Source: Candidatus Hydrogenedentota bacterium
GTDB lineage: Bacteria; Hydrogenedentota; Hydrogenedentia; Hydrogenedentales; SLHB01
Assembly: GCA_013359265.1 (NCBI GenBank)
Contig: JABWCD010000032.1
Coordinates: 1 to 56,130 of the forward strand
Length of the DNA stretch: 56,130 bases
Direction: 5' to 3'
The first letter of the stretch is position 1. The number at the start of each line of letters is the position of its first letter. Below the pieces are notes generated by a model. It made no database searches. It was not told the origin of the DNA and was given only the letters and a program-made list of their open reading frames with translations. Shown here piece after piece: positions 16,569 through 24,500 of this stretch. The position numbers were made by a program, and so were the translations under genes.

Positions 16569-17031
16569 AAAGTAACTCCTCGGGCGTGCATATAACCGGC
16601 GAATCGAGGCCACGACGACGGTTAATCAATGGTAGCGCAGCTATTACGGAAGCTCGGGCAATACGTCTACAGTTCCACGTCACCATATAGTCTACACCGC
16701 CAACACCGCCAACGACAGATGTACAGCATCGGCTTCGGCATCCCGAAACAACGGAAGTTCTCCCAAGTAAGTTCTGGCCAGCTCTCTGGCTTCGTTTGTG
16801 ACCCGCAACACCTTAAACTCACGTGCCGATTCGATACGACGATCTGCCGCATCTGGATCGCCTTGCCTCATCTCGTCAATTACAAGCTCCGAGACGAAGA
16901 CTTCGTATCGAGGCAATTGCTTGTTCCACCATTGGTGCGTAGTCTCCTGGTGCCCACGGATAATTACGTCTGCGGAAGGCCGCGCGACAAACTAGCTGAT
17001 GACGGTTGTTTCGAGATAGATTGTCGGTTTC
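16543..17031 (-). pseudogene. VapC-like PIN-domain toxin, nonsense and frameshift
   Basis: Reading from an ATG at 17031, the PIN opening KPTIYLETTVIS is followed by an in-frame TAG (16990-16992) where the family has Tyr. The frame then continues with FVARPSADVIIRGHQE and LVIDEMRQGDPDAADRRIES, ends at a stop at 16692, and a +1 shift near 16695 restores GVDYMVTWNCRRIARA and the closing VICTPEELL up to 16543. All pieces keep the order of a PIN toxin, so this is a once-functional gene with two lesions. The downstream partner gene is intact. Confidence 0.85.
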
Positions 17032-17040
17032 ATCGCGCGT

Positions 17041-18411
17041 TCACCCCGCCGGAATCCCATACTCCTTCATCTTCCGCCACAGCGTCGAGCGCGAGACGCC
17101 GAGTCGTTTGGCCGCCTCGGTCTGATTGCCATTGAGCCGGTCGAGCGCCGCGCGGATAGCCTGCGCTTCCATTTCGTTGATTGAAGAGATGCTCTCGGCA
17201 GACAGGTTCGGCAGCGCGAGGCGCGGACGCACGCCGTTGCGGACCGTGTCCGGCAGGTCTTCGGCGCGGATGACGTTCGCGTCGGCCATGATGACCGCGT
17301 GCGCGACGATGCTTTCGAGTTCGCGCACGTTGCCGGGATACGTGTAGTTGCGCAACAACGCCTGCGCGCGTTCGTCGAGGCCGACGATGTTCTTGTTGAA
17401 TTGCGTGTTTGCGCGATTGACGAAATGGTCGACAAGACCCGGCAGCGTTTCGAGCCGTTCGCGCAGCGGCGGGATGCGCACTTGAATCACGTTGAGGCGG
17501 AAATACAGGTCCTCGCGAAACGACAGGTTCTCCACCGCGCGTTCGAGATCGCGGTTCGTCGCCGCAATCACGCGTACGTCCACGCGTTTCGGTTTCGCGG
17601 ACCCGACTGCGCGAATCTCGCCGTTCTGCAACACGCGCAACAATTTCGCCTGCGTGACCAGCGCCATGTCGCCGATTTCGTCGAGAAAGATCGTGCCGCC
17701 GTCGGCTTCCTCGAATAGCCCGCGCTTGTCCGAATCCGCGCCCGTAAACGAGCCCTTCACGTGGCCGAACATTTCGCTCTCGAGCAATTGCTCCGGCAGC
17801 GCGGCGCAGTTAATCGCGATGAACGGCATGTCCCGCCGCGGACTGAGGCGATGAATGGTGTTCGCGAGCAGTTCCTTTCCGGTCCCGCTTTCGCCGAGCA
17901 GCAGCACCGTGCTGTCCGTCGGCGCGACCTTCGAGATCACTTCGATGACACGCTTCATAGCCGGCGAACCGCCCGCCATTTCCTCGAAGACCGAATGCTC
18001 GTACGAGTGCGCCGCGGACTCGTGGGCGATGCTCTTTATCGCTTTGTGCACGACGAGCGCCACGTCCGACGGCATGCACGTGCGCGGCAGGTAGAAGTAC
18101 GCACCCTGCCGAATCCCGTCCAACGCGCGCTCGAGTTTCGCGATCTCGAACAACAAAATGATCCGCGTGCGCGGGCTGCGCCGGCGAATATACGACACCA
18201 AGTCCATGCCCGCCTGTTCTCCAAGCTCCAGATCGAGCACAACGATGTCGAATTCCGTCCGCCCCGCAACACGGAGCACACCCTTGGCGTCGTGGCAAAT
18301 GTCGGGCCTGTGCGAACCTGTCGTCAGCGCTCGAGCCAACGCGGTGGCAAAACCCAATTCGGGGCTTGCGATTAGCGTTTGATTCGGTTGGTGGAGCTGG
18401 TTTTTCAGCAT
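17041..18411 (-). CDS. Sigma-54-dependent response regulator, NtrC family
   Basis: The protein of about 456 residues has an N-terminal receiver, a central AAA+ domain and a C-terminal Fis-type helix-turn-helix (QTEAAKRLGVSRSTLWRKMK). Walker A is GESGTGKE, the sigma-54 contact loop reads GSFTGA instead of GAFTGA, and Walker B is GGTIFLDEIGDM. The receiver keeps an Asp in FDIVVLDLEL but lacks the paired acidic residues at its start (SPELGF) and has Arg in place of the conserved Lys (YLPRTCM). It would open sigma-54 promoters, perhaps without classical phosphorylation. The ATG at 18411 is chosen; the open frame extends further but that part does not look coding. The cognate kinase is not adjacent. 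Confidence 0.9.
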   Translation of the reverse strand: MLKNQLHQPNQTLIASPELGFATALARALTTGSHRPDICHDAKGVLRVAGRTEFDIVVLDLELGEQAGMDLVSYIRRRSPRTRIILLFEIAKLERALDGIRQGAYFYLPRTCMPSDVALVVHKAIKSIAHESAAHSYEHSVFEEMAGGSPAMKRVIEVISKVAPTDSTVLLLGESGTGKELLANTIHRLSPRRDMPFIAINCAALPEQLLESEMFGHVKGSFTGADSDKRGLFEEADGGTIFLDEIGDMALVTQAKLLRVLQNGEIRAVGSAKPKRVDVRVIAATNRDLERAVENLSFREDLYFRLNVIQVRIPPLRERLETLPGLVDHFVNRANTQFNKNIVGLDERAQALLRNYTYPGNVRELESIVAHAVIMADANVIRAEDLPDTVRNGVRPRLALPNLSAESISSINEMEAQAIRAALDRLNGNQTEAAKRLGVSRSTLWRKMKEYGIPAG

Positions 18412-18688
18412 ACGGACCTTGCCTTCAACGCCATTGTACCAAAATAAAGCGGTCGACAATACGCGACGCCGTCCGCAGGCCATTCGACTCACACAACATA
18501 TTGGCAGATTTATTGTTAGCAAATTGGAGCACAAACCACGAGCGCCTTACCGGGCCGTCCCTGAATCGCTACCCCACTCGATTGTTCGTCTGGTTAGTCG
18601 CCCAGCCGACGACCCAGTAATTCCAGAAGTCACTCTTTGCTGCATGCGCATGCGGCTGCGACCTTTCGAGGCCGATGCGGTGCAGTGG

Positions 18689-18718
18689 TTGAAAGCTGCA
18701 CCAAGCCTGTGCTAGAAA
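18689..18718 (+). promoter_or_regulatory. Possible sigma-70 promoter for the hisI-trp run
   Basis: TTGAAA (18689-18694), an 18-nt spacer and TAGAAA (18713-18718) lie about 40 nt before the short leader ORF. It overlaps a GGTGCAG/CTGCACC inverted repeat. The match is moderate. Confidence 0.3.
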
Positions 18719-18747
18719 TACCGCACTAACGCGGCCAACGCCGCACC

Positions 18748-18841
18748 GGAGGAAACGTGATGCCGTCCCATTCGATCGCCCCGCGTCGATGGCGTCACCA
18801 TATCCACGCCTAGTTCCTCCTGTTTCTTTTATTTCCTTTTT
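18748..18841 (+). promoter_or_regulatory. Candidate attenuator: SD/anti-SD pairing and U-rich tract
   Basis: GGAGGAA (18748-18754), the ribosome site of the short ORF, is perfectly complementary to TTCCTCC (18814-18820) just after its stop. Inside the ORF GGCGT (18791-18795) pairs with ACGCC (18806-18810), and a pyrimidine tract rich in U follows (18822-18841). These alternatives could form an attenuator or a translational switch before hisI. Confidence 0.4.
18760..18813 (+). CDS. Candidate 17-residue His-rich leader peptide
   Basis: The ORF reads MPSHSIAPRRWRHHIHA and then stops. Four of 17 residues are His, three of them in the last five codons. A strong GGAGG site lies 7 nt before the ATG, much better than most genes in this window show. 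It ends about 75 nt before hisI. In enterobacteria a His-rich leader controls the his operon by attenuation; here the same role is inferred only from position, His content and the nearby complementary segments. Chance cannot be excluded. Confidence 0.4.
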   Translation: MPSHSIAPRRWRHHIHA

Positions 18842-18888
18842 GTATTGAACGTTAAATGCGCCTGTGGACCTCGGGAGGGGAGTTGCAG

Positions 18889-19296
18889 GTGCGGGAGAGA
18901 ATCGTCGTGAGCGCCGAAACCGTAAAGCCGAATTCGATCTTTGACGTGCTCAAGCTCGACGCGAACGGCCTTGTCGCCGCGGTCGTACAACATTACGCAA
19001 CCGGCCAGGTGCTCATGGTCGGATACATGAACCGCGAAGCGCTCGAGATCACGCTACGCGAACGGCAAGCATGCTTCTGGTCGCGATCCCGGCAGAAACT
19101 TTGGCGCAAGGGCGAGAGCTCCGGGAACGTGTTGAACGTCGTTGAGATTCGTACCGATTGCGATAACGATGCCGTTTTGTTGCGCTGCGACCCGGTTGGC
19201 CCCACGTGTCACACCAATGAAACGAGCTGCTTTTACCGGCGCGTCGAGGAGGATGGGAGGTTGGTGTTGGATGGGGATGGGGTGGCAAAAGAATAG
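18889..19296 (+). CDS. hisI: Phosphoribosyl-AMP cyclohydrolase HisI
   Basis: The 135-residue cytoplasmic enzyme opens the adenine ring of phosphoribosyl-AMP in histidine biosynthesis, a Zn/Mg-dependent hydrolysis. Conserved motifs are CFWSRSRQKLWRKGESSGN, the metal-binding DCDNDAVL and CDPVGPTCHT with two Zn-ligand Cys residues. It is the monofunctional form without a HisE domain. The GTG at 18889 is chosen because GGGAGGGGAG lies 7 nt upstream; an ATG at 18856 has no such site. It is followed by a four-helix-bundle cassette and trpE-trpG on the same strand. Confidence 0.93.
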   Translation: MRERIVVSAETVKPNSIFDVLKLDANGLVAAVVQHYATGQVLMVGYMNREALEITLRERQACFWSRSRQKLWRKGESSGNVLNVVEIRTDCDNDAVLLRCDPVGPTCHTNETSCFYRRVEEDGRLVLDGDGVAKE

Positions 19297-19330
19297 GAGC
19301 GTGTAGCGTCTAGCGTGTAGCGTCTGGAGG
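19297..19330 (+). repeat. Left 7-mer array (TAGCGTC/TAGCGTG)
   Basis: About four tandem units of TAGCGTS begin directly after the hisI stop codon. The same 7-mer array occurs in reverse orientation at 19731-19765, so the two bracket the four-helix-bundle gene. Confidence 0.85.
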
Positions 19331-19352
19331 CATGGTAAATCGAGGACGGACA

Positions 19353-19739
19353 ATGAGCACGAAGACATACCGGGATTTGTTGATTTGGCAAAGGGCCATG
19401 GACCTTGTAGAAGCGGTGTACAGGCTGTCCGAGCAATTCCCAGAGAGAGAGAAGTTTGGACTTACCAGTCAGCTCCAACGAGCTGCCGTGTCGGTACCGG
19501 CCAATATCGCGGAAGGTTATGGACGGCTGCATCGAGGAGACTACATCCATCATCTTTCTATTTCCCGAGGTTCGCTCGCGGAACTTGAAACACACGTCGC
19601 AATAGCTGTGCGGTTAGGTTTCGCGAAACGGGAAGACGCGCTGTACGTCTGGGAGATTGCCCAAGAGGTTGGCAAGATGCTGCGCTCGATGATTCAAACG
19701 ATGCATCGCCAGGAAACAGTCAAAAAGGGAAGACGCTAA
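19353..19739 (+). CDS. Four-helix-bundle protein (S23/TIGR02436 type)
   Basis: The 128-residue protein has the family signature from end to end: YRDLLIWQRAMDLVEAVY, the FP.RE.FGLTSQLQRAAVSV segment with PANIAEGYGR, and the helix with SRGSLAELETHVAIAVRLG. Related proteins are encoded in 23S rRNA intervening sequences and, as Avd, in diversity-generating retroelements; free-standing members have no settled function. GAGG lies 8 nt before the ATG. It is inserted between hisI and trpE and bracketed by inverted 7-mer arrays; its stop codon lies inside the right array. That arrangement suggests a mobile cassette, although no transposase is present. Confidence 0.92.
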   Translation: MSTKTYRDLLIWQRAMDLVEAVYRLSEQFPEREKFGLTSQLQRAAVSVPANIAEGYGRLHRGDYIHHLSISRGSLAELETHVAIAVRLGFAKREDALYVWEIAQEVGKMLRSMIQTMHRQETVKKGRR

Positions 19740-19765
19740 ACGCTAGACGCTAGACGCTAGACGCC
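19731..19765 (-). repeat. Right 7-mer array (inverted TAGACGC units)
   Basis: AGACGCTAAACGCTAGACGC continues as TAGACGC units. The reverse complement is TAGCGTC repeated, the same unit as the left array. It includes the stop codon (19737-19739) of the four-helix-bundle gene. Confidence 0.85.
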
Positions 19766-19805
19766 AAAATGAATATCAACATGCGAGCACGCTAAGGATA
19801 ATAAA

Positions 19806-21284
19806 ATGATTCATCCAAGCTTAGATGATTTCAGACGAATCGCAAAGCCGGGATCTTTGGTGCCCGTGCATCGCGATATAGTGGCCGACCTGGAAACGCC
19901 GGTTTCGGCGTATATCAAGTTGGCGGCAGGGCAAGAGTATTCCTTCCTGCTGGAAAGCGTGGAGAAGGCGGACACGATAGGCCGCTACTCATTCATCGGC
20001 GCAAATCCATCTATCGTGTTCAAATCGAAGGGCAAGCAGGTAACCATTACCCGCAACGGGAAAGTAACTACGCTCCAATCAGAAGATCCCCTCGGCGAGT
20101 TGAAGCAGTTGATGGCGCAGTTCACGCCGGTACCGGTCGACGGCGTACCGGAATTTCACGGCGGCGCGGTTGGCTACATGTCCTACGACCAAGTCCGCTT
20201 CTTCGAGAAACTGCCGGACAACAACCCCGACACGCTCGACCTTCCCGACCTGTATTACATGATCACCGACACGATTTTGATCTTCGACCACGTCAATAAC
20301 CTGTTGAAGATCGTATCGAACGCCCACGTAGGGGACGACGCCGACGCCGCGTACAACGAGGCGGTGCGGAAAATCGACGCGATCAGCGCGGCAATGAAGC
20401 GACCATTATCCATCCCCGATACAAAATCCGTTCCCGCAAATAACAGGGAAATCCGCTCGAGTTTTACGAAAGAAAGCTTCTGCGACGCCGTCCGCAAAGC
20501 CAAGGAGTACATCTGCGCGGGCGACATCTTTCAAGTGGTCCTGTCGCAACGGTTCGAGCGCGAAGTTTCGACCAGCCCCATCAACCTGTACCGCGCGCTG
20601 CGCTGCATCAACCCGTCGCCATACATGATCCTTCTCCAGTACCCCGACGTGACGCTCGTCGGTTCCAGCCCCGAGGTCATGACCCAGGTGCGCAACGGCC
20701 GATGCATGGTGCGGCCCATCGCAGGAACGCGCCCACGCGGCGCAACCGTCGAAGAAGACCTCGCGCTCGAGAAGGAGTTGCTCGCCGACGTGAAAGAAAT
20801 CGCCGAACATGTCATGCTCCTCGATCTCGGGCGCAACGACGTGGGGCGTATCAGCAAGCCGGGAACGGTCGCGCCGACAAAGCGCATGGTCATCGAGCGC
20901 TACTCGCACGTCATGCATATCGTCAGCCAGGTCGAGGGCGACATGCTCGCGAACGCGGACGCCTACGATGCCTTGCGCGCAACATTCCCTATGGGCACCG
21001 TGAGCGGCGCGCCCAAAATCCGCGCCATGGAAATCATCGACGAACTCGAGCCGGTCCGGCGCGGCATCTACTCCGGCGGCGCGGGCTACATCAGTTTCAA
21101 CGGCGAGATGGACACCTGCATCGTCATTCGCACAATGGTCATCAAGGACGGTGTCGCCTACGTCCAGGCCGGGGCCGGTATCGTGTACGACAGCGTGCCC
21201 GAACGGGAATTCGACGAAACCGTAAACAAGGCCAAGGCGCTGTTCCGCGCCGTGGAATTCGCGGAGAAAGGACTCGAAGCATGA
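19806..21284 (+). CDS. trpE: Anthranilate synthase component I TrpE
   Basis: This 492-residue enzyme converts chorismate with NH3 from TrpG to anthranilate, the first step of tryptophan synthesis. The LLES motif near residue 47, the Trp feedback site in the N-terminal domain, is present (SFLLESVEKADTIGRYSF). The C-terminal chorismate-binding domain carries VRPIAGTRPRGAT, LGRNDVGRISKPG, FPMGTVSGAPKIRAM and RRGIYSGGAGY. AAGGAT precedes the ATG by 7 nt. It overlaps trpG by 4 bp (ATGA), which implies coupled translation of the two subunits. No other trp genes follow, so the pathway is split. Confidence 0.96.
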   Translation: MIHPSLDDFRRIAKPGSLVPVHRDIVADLETPVSAYIKLAAGQEYSFLLESVEKADTIGRYSFIGANPSIVFKSKGKQVTITRNGKVTTLQSEDPLGELKQLMAQFTPVPVDGVPEFHGGAVGYMSYDQVRFFEKLPDNNPDTLDLPDLYYMITDTILIFDHVNNLLKIVSNAHVGDDADAAYNEAVRKIDAISAAMKRPLSIPDTKSVPANNREIRSSFTKESFCDAVRKAKEYICAGDIFQVVLSQRFEREVSTSPINLYRALRCINPSPYMILLQYPDVTLVGSSPEVMTQVRNGRCMVRPIAGTRPRGATVEEDLALEKELLADVKEIAEHVMLLDLGRNDVGRISKPGTVAPTKRMVIERYSHVMHIVSQVEGDMLANADAYDALRATFPMGTVSGAPKIRAMEIIDELEPVRRGIYSGGAGYISFNGEMDTCIVIRTMVIKDGVAYVQAGAGIVYDSVPEREFDETVNKAKALFRAVEFAEKGLEA

Positions 21285-21850
21285 TCGTGCTCATCGATAA
21301 CTACGATTCGTTTACCTACAACCTTGTACAGTACTTCGGCGAACTCGAACCGGACGTCCGTGTGTTCCGCAACGACGCGATCGAAGTCGGCGCCATCCGT
21401 GAGATGAAGCCGGACCGAATCGTGATCTCGCCGGGACCCTGCACGCCCTACGAGGCGGGTATCTCGATCGACACGATCAAGGAATTGGGCAAAGAATTCC
21501 CGATTCTCGGCGTCTGCCTCGGCCACCAGAGCATCGGCGCTGCGTACGGTGGAGACGTGGTCCGGGCCGACCGGATCATGCACGGTAAAATCAGCGCTAT
21601 TCGGCACAATGGCAACCGGCTGTTCGCGGACGTGCCCTCGCCTTTCAACGCCACGCGATACCACAGTCTCGTTATCAAACGCGAGACCTGTCCGGACTGC
21701 CTCGAGATCATCGCGGAGACGACCGACCAGGGCGAAATCATGGCGGTCGCGCATCGGGAGCACCCCGTCTGGGGCGTGCAATTCCACCCCGAGAGCATCC
21801 TCACCGAATCGGGCAAACAGATGATCAAGAACTTTATGGCAGCACGGTAA
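21281..21850 (+). CDS. trpG: Anthranilate synthase component II TrpG (glutamine amidotransferase)
   Basis: The 189-residue class I glutamine amidotransferase supplies ammonia to TrpE. It opens MIVLIDNYDSFTYNLVQYFG, has the oxyanion loop SPGPCTPYEAG, the nucleophile Cys in GVCLGHQSIG and the His-x-Glu pair in VQFHPES. The ATG lies within the last codons of trpE (ATGA overlap). In many bacteria this subunit also serves PabB; no pabB is present here. Confidence 0.96.
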   Translation: MIVLIDNYDSFTYNLVQYFGELEPDVRVFRNDAIEVGAIREMKPDRIVISPGPCTPYEAGISIDTIKELGKEFPILGVCLGHQSIGAAYGGDVVRADRIMHGKISAIRHNGNRLFADVPSPFNATRYHSLVIKRETCPDCLEIIAETTDQGEIMAVAHREHPVWGVQFHPESILTESGKQMIKNFMAAR

Positions 21851-22037
21851 GCATCCGCGGCACATTCGTGTGAAGTGTTTATTCGCGGGCATCAGCCCTG
21901 CAAAAAGGGCGGCGCCGTCCGCTCCATTTCCATAAGCCTCTGCCCATGCTTCACTTAGGGTTTTGACTTCGACTCCCCCATATGCTAAAGTCACGAGATT
22001 CTCTGGGGAGTCCAAACTACAGCGGAGGCGGTGCCCC

Positions 22038-22616
22038 ATGGCCCCGAACAAGAAACTTCTGAAGATAATCGAGCTGCTGGATCGCAGCATCCAGCTTACG
22101 CGCGAGTTCATGAACGATTGGCTGCTCTTCAACCAGATTCTGAGCGCGTACCCGAGCCCGGGAGTGAACAAGGCCCAGCTCGAGAACCAATTCCTGAAGA
22201 TCAAAAGCAAGCTGGCGCGCGAGCACCAGGTGCTGAAAGAAAGCCTCGGCGCCGACTACAAGTTCGACGCGAACACGATGAACATCGTTTCCGGCGCAAC
22301 CAATCTGGAGTCCATCTACTCGCAGTCCGAAGTGGCCATCAAAAAGCTGCAGAACGAATGGCACCGCGCCTTCATCTCGATTAACGAGACGCTCGGCGCT
22401 CTAGAGGACAAGAAGGTGCGAGCGGAATCGGGCGAGCACGTAATGGTCGGCAATATGATGGCGGCGCCCCCAAAGCAAAGTATGTCCAAGGGCACCAAAA
22501 ACGGCCTGATCTTCCTCGCGATCGTTATCGTCATCGCGGCAATTCTGTACTTCACCGGTTTGGGTGAGATGTATTTCAATGCGGCTACGGGCAACCGGGG
22601 CTCGCTTCCACAGTAA
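22038..22616 (+). CDS. Hypothetical tail-anchored helical membrane protein
   Basis: The protein of about 192 residues has no recognised family. It is helical and rich in charged residues (about 1-130, probably coiled coil), with one C-terminal hydrophobic segment (LIFLAIVIVIAAILYFTGLG, about residues 160-180), so it should be tail-anchored with the bulk in the cytoplasm. GGAGGCG lies 7 nt before the ATG. It is followed by an HU gene after 45 bp and may be transcribed with it. A role in envelope or chromosome organisation would be a guess. Confidence 0.75.
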   Translation: MAPNKKLLKIIELLDRSIQLTREFMNDWLLFNQILSAYPSPGVNKAQLENQFLKIKSKLAREHQVLKESLGADYKFDANTMNIVSGATNLESIYSQSEVAIKKLQNEWHRAFISINETLGALEDKKVRAESGEHVMVGNMMAAPPKQSMSKGTKNGLIFLAIVIVIAAILYFTGLGEMYFNAATGNRGSLPQ

Positions 22617-22661
22617 TTAGTTGGGCTTTCTCGAGCGGAGCGGCGGATTAGGGGGTGTTGC

Positions 22662-23012
22662 TTGACCAAACGCGAACTAGTCATCGACGTGGCGGAACGA
22701 TTGGGGTATACACAGAACGAAGTATCGGCAGTCATCCAGGGAACGCTGGATGCCATCGTGGCAAGCCTTTCCGAAGGCCAACGCCTCGAAATTCGAAACT
22801 TCGGCGTCTTCGAGGTGAAGTCGCGCGACGCGCGCATCGGCCGGAACCCGCGCACGGGCGAAGAAGTCCCCATCGCGGAGAAAAAGGTCGCCACCTTCAA
22901 GCCCGGCAAAGCGCTCAAGGAATACGTCCAAGACCCCGGCAAACTTCCGCCGCCGTCCTTTAGCGATCCGATCGAGCAAAGCGTCGGCACGGGCGCCACG
23001 GCGAATCCCTGA
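22662..23012 (+). CDS. HU/IHF family DNA-binding protein
   Basis: The 116-residue protein has the HU fold (TKRELVIDVAERLGYTQNEV, then GQRLEIRNFGVFEVKSRDAR and IGRNPRTGEEV as the DNA-intercalating arm) plus a Pro-rich C-terminal extension of about 20 residues. It bends and compacts DNA. The start is a TTG at 22662, preceded by AGGGGG. A strong intrinsic terminator lies 21 bp after the stop. HU and IHF subunits cannot be told apart safely here. Confidence 0.93.
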   Translation: MTKRELVIDVAERLGYTQNEVSAVIQGTLDAIVASLSEGQRLEIRNFGVFEVKSRDARIGRNPRTGEEVPIAEKKVATFKPGKALKEYVQDPGKLPPPSFSDPIEQSVGTGATANP

Positions 23013-23033
23013 ATTGGCGCGGAGAATTCTTAC

Positions 23034-23067
23034 AAGGGCGGCCGGGTGGCCGCCCTTCACCTTTTTT
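23034..23067 (+). terminator. Intrinsic terminator after HU gene
   Basis: AAGGGCGGCC and GGCCGCCCTT form a perfect 10-bp stem with a GGGT loop. Six T residues (23062-23067) follow 4 nt after the stem. It ends the hisI-to-HU direction of transcription. Confidence 0.9.
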
Positions 23068-23172
23068 GCCGGCGCGCCAATGTTTGCATGTTAAGCGCGC
23101 CGCTTGTACGATCTTCCGTGGCATATACCTGGATTCAACCGATCGGCTTGATCGCCAACGGAAACGGTTGCT

Positions 23173-23922
23173 ATGGCGACGATGGGACTCATGGACAACG
23201 ACGACAAGCGCATGACGTTTACCGAGCACCTCGGCGAACTGCGGATACGCCTGATCCGAAGTATTGTAGGGATCGGTATCGCGTTCGTCCTGTGTTTTAT
23301 CTTCTGGGAGCAACTGTACAAGGTGCTCAGTTACCCGCTTCAGACGCGGGGAATGGAAATCCCGTGGATCACAAACAACCCCCTCGAATCCATGAACGTC
23401 GCCGTTCGCCTCGCAGGGACTTTCGCCGCGATTATTTGCGCGCCGCACATTCTCTACGAAATTTGCGCGTTCGTCTTTCCCGGTCTCAAGCCGAACGAAA
23501 GGAAGCTCGCGCTCACTCTGATCGTGGGGTGTAGCGTTCTGGCGGTTGCAGGCGCCGCAGTCGCGTATTTCCTCGTTTCCCCGCAGTTGATCGGCCTGAT
23601 GAACCAGTGGACACCGGAAGGCGTCAAACAGCAGTTGCAGATGTCTCCAACGATTGCATTCGAGATATTTCTGCTGCTCGCCTTCGCGGTCGCGTTTCAG
23701 TTTCCGATGGTTGTACTCATACTCGTGTATCTCGGCATCGTCTCACAGCAGACATTGCGCGCGTATCGGCGGTATGCGTTTGTCCTGTTGGCGGTCGCAG
23801 CGGCCGCGCTCACACCGACGACAGACCCGTTTAGCTTTGCCGCCATGTGGGTCCCCCTCGTCCTGATGTACGAGGCGTGCGTGTGGATTGCCTATGTTAT
23901 CGATCGCAAGAAGCCCGCATAG
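23173..23922 (+). CDS. tatC: Twin-arginine translocase subunit TatC
   Basis: The 249-residue inner-membrane protein has six predicted membrane segments. The N-terminal motif HLGELRIRLIRS is typical of TatC, as are the FPGLKPNERK loop and the FQFPMVVLIL segment. TatC recognises twin-arginine signal peptides of folded exported proteins. It is followed 15 bp later by a TatA/B gene, a common pair. Confidence 0.94.
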   Translation: MATMGLMDNDDKRMTFTEHLGELRIRLIRSIVGIGIAFVLCFIFWEQLYKVLSYPLQTRGMEIPWITNNPLESMNVAVRLAGTFAAIICAPHILYEICAFVFPGLKPNERKLALTLIVGCSVLAVAGAAVAYFLVSPQLIGLMNQWTPEGVKQQLQMSPTIAFEIFLLLAFAVAFQFPMVVLILVYLGIVSQQTLRAYRRYAFVLLAVAAAALTPTTDPFSFAAMWVPLVLMYEACVWIAYVIDRKKPA

Positions 23923-23937
23923 GTTCGGAGCACTCGT

Positions 23938-24438
23938 ATGTTGAACATCGGCATGCCAGAGCTGCTCGTGATCGCGGCCATCGCTTTGATCTTCTTGGGA
24001 CCCGAAAAATTCCCAACACAGGCCAAGGTCTTTCTCCGTTTGGTTCGAGACTTCCGCGAGCATTGGGACGACGCCAAGCGCGACATTATGAGTGAACTCA
24101 ACCCAGTGAAGAAGGAATTCCGCGAACTGCGGAAGTTTAAGCCGGAAGAACTTCTGGACAAGTTAACGGGCGAGGACCAGTCCAAGACGGACGAACCGGC
24201 GAAACAGCCCGAACCCACCGATTCCAATCCGTCCGAAAGCGTACCGGCAACCGGCGCAAACGAGGCGCCCGTCGAATTCGAGTCAGCGCCAGCCGAACCC
24301 GGCAACGGCCGTTCGGAAGACACGCAGTGGGAGCGAAAGGACGACGCGCAGCAGGCACAGGCGGCAACTACTGAAGAAGACGAGTACCGATCCGCGCAGG
24401 CCGCTTACGACATCCGGCCGAAAGACGGTAGCGATTAG
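23938..24438 (+). CDS. TatA/TatB-type translocase subunit
   Basis: The 166-residue protein has one N-terminal membrane helix (ELLVIAAIALIFLGPEKFP) with the FGP-like hinge, an amphipathic helix and a long acidic, disordered tail (about residues 80-166) rich in Glu, Ala and Pro. The Glu near residue 8 is in TatB-like position. It partners TatC just upstream. Whether it is TatA or TatB cannot be settled; the length favours TatB. Confidence 0.88.
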   Translation: MLNIGMPELLVIAAIALIFLGPEKFPTQAKVFLRLVRDFREHWDDAKRDIMSELNPVKKEFRELRKFKPEELLDKLTGEDQSKTDEPAKQPEPTDSNPSESVPATGANEAPVEFESAPAEPGNGRSEDTQWERKDDAQQAQAATTEEDEYRSAQAAYDIRPKDGSD

Positions 24439-24500
24439 CACATCTCAGGGCTGAATGCAGCGCTCCGGGCCCGCGCTCGTAATTGGCCCGTTGAACGCAA

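Larger units (their letters stand above)
18535..18888. other. hisI leader region
   Basis: This is the gap between the divergent sigma-54 regulator and hisI. It contains a possible promoter (18689-18718), a short His-containing ORF (18760-18813) and a U-rich tract (about 18822-18842). Nothing else is recognised. Confidence 0.5.
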
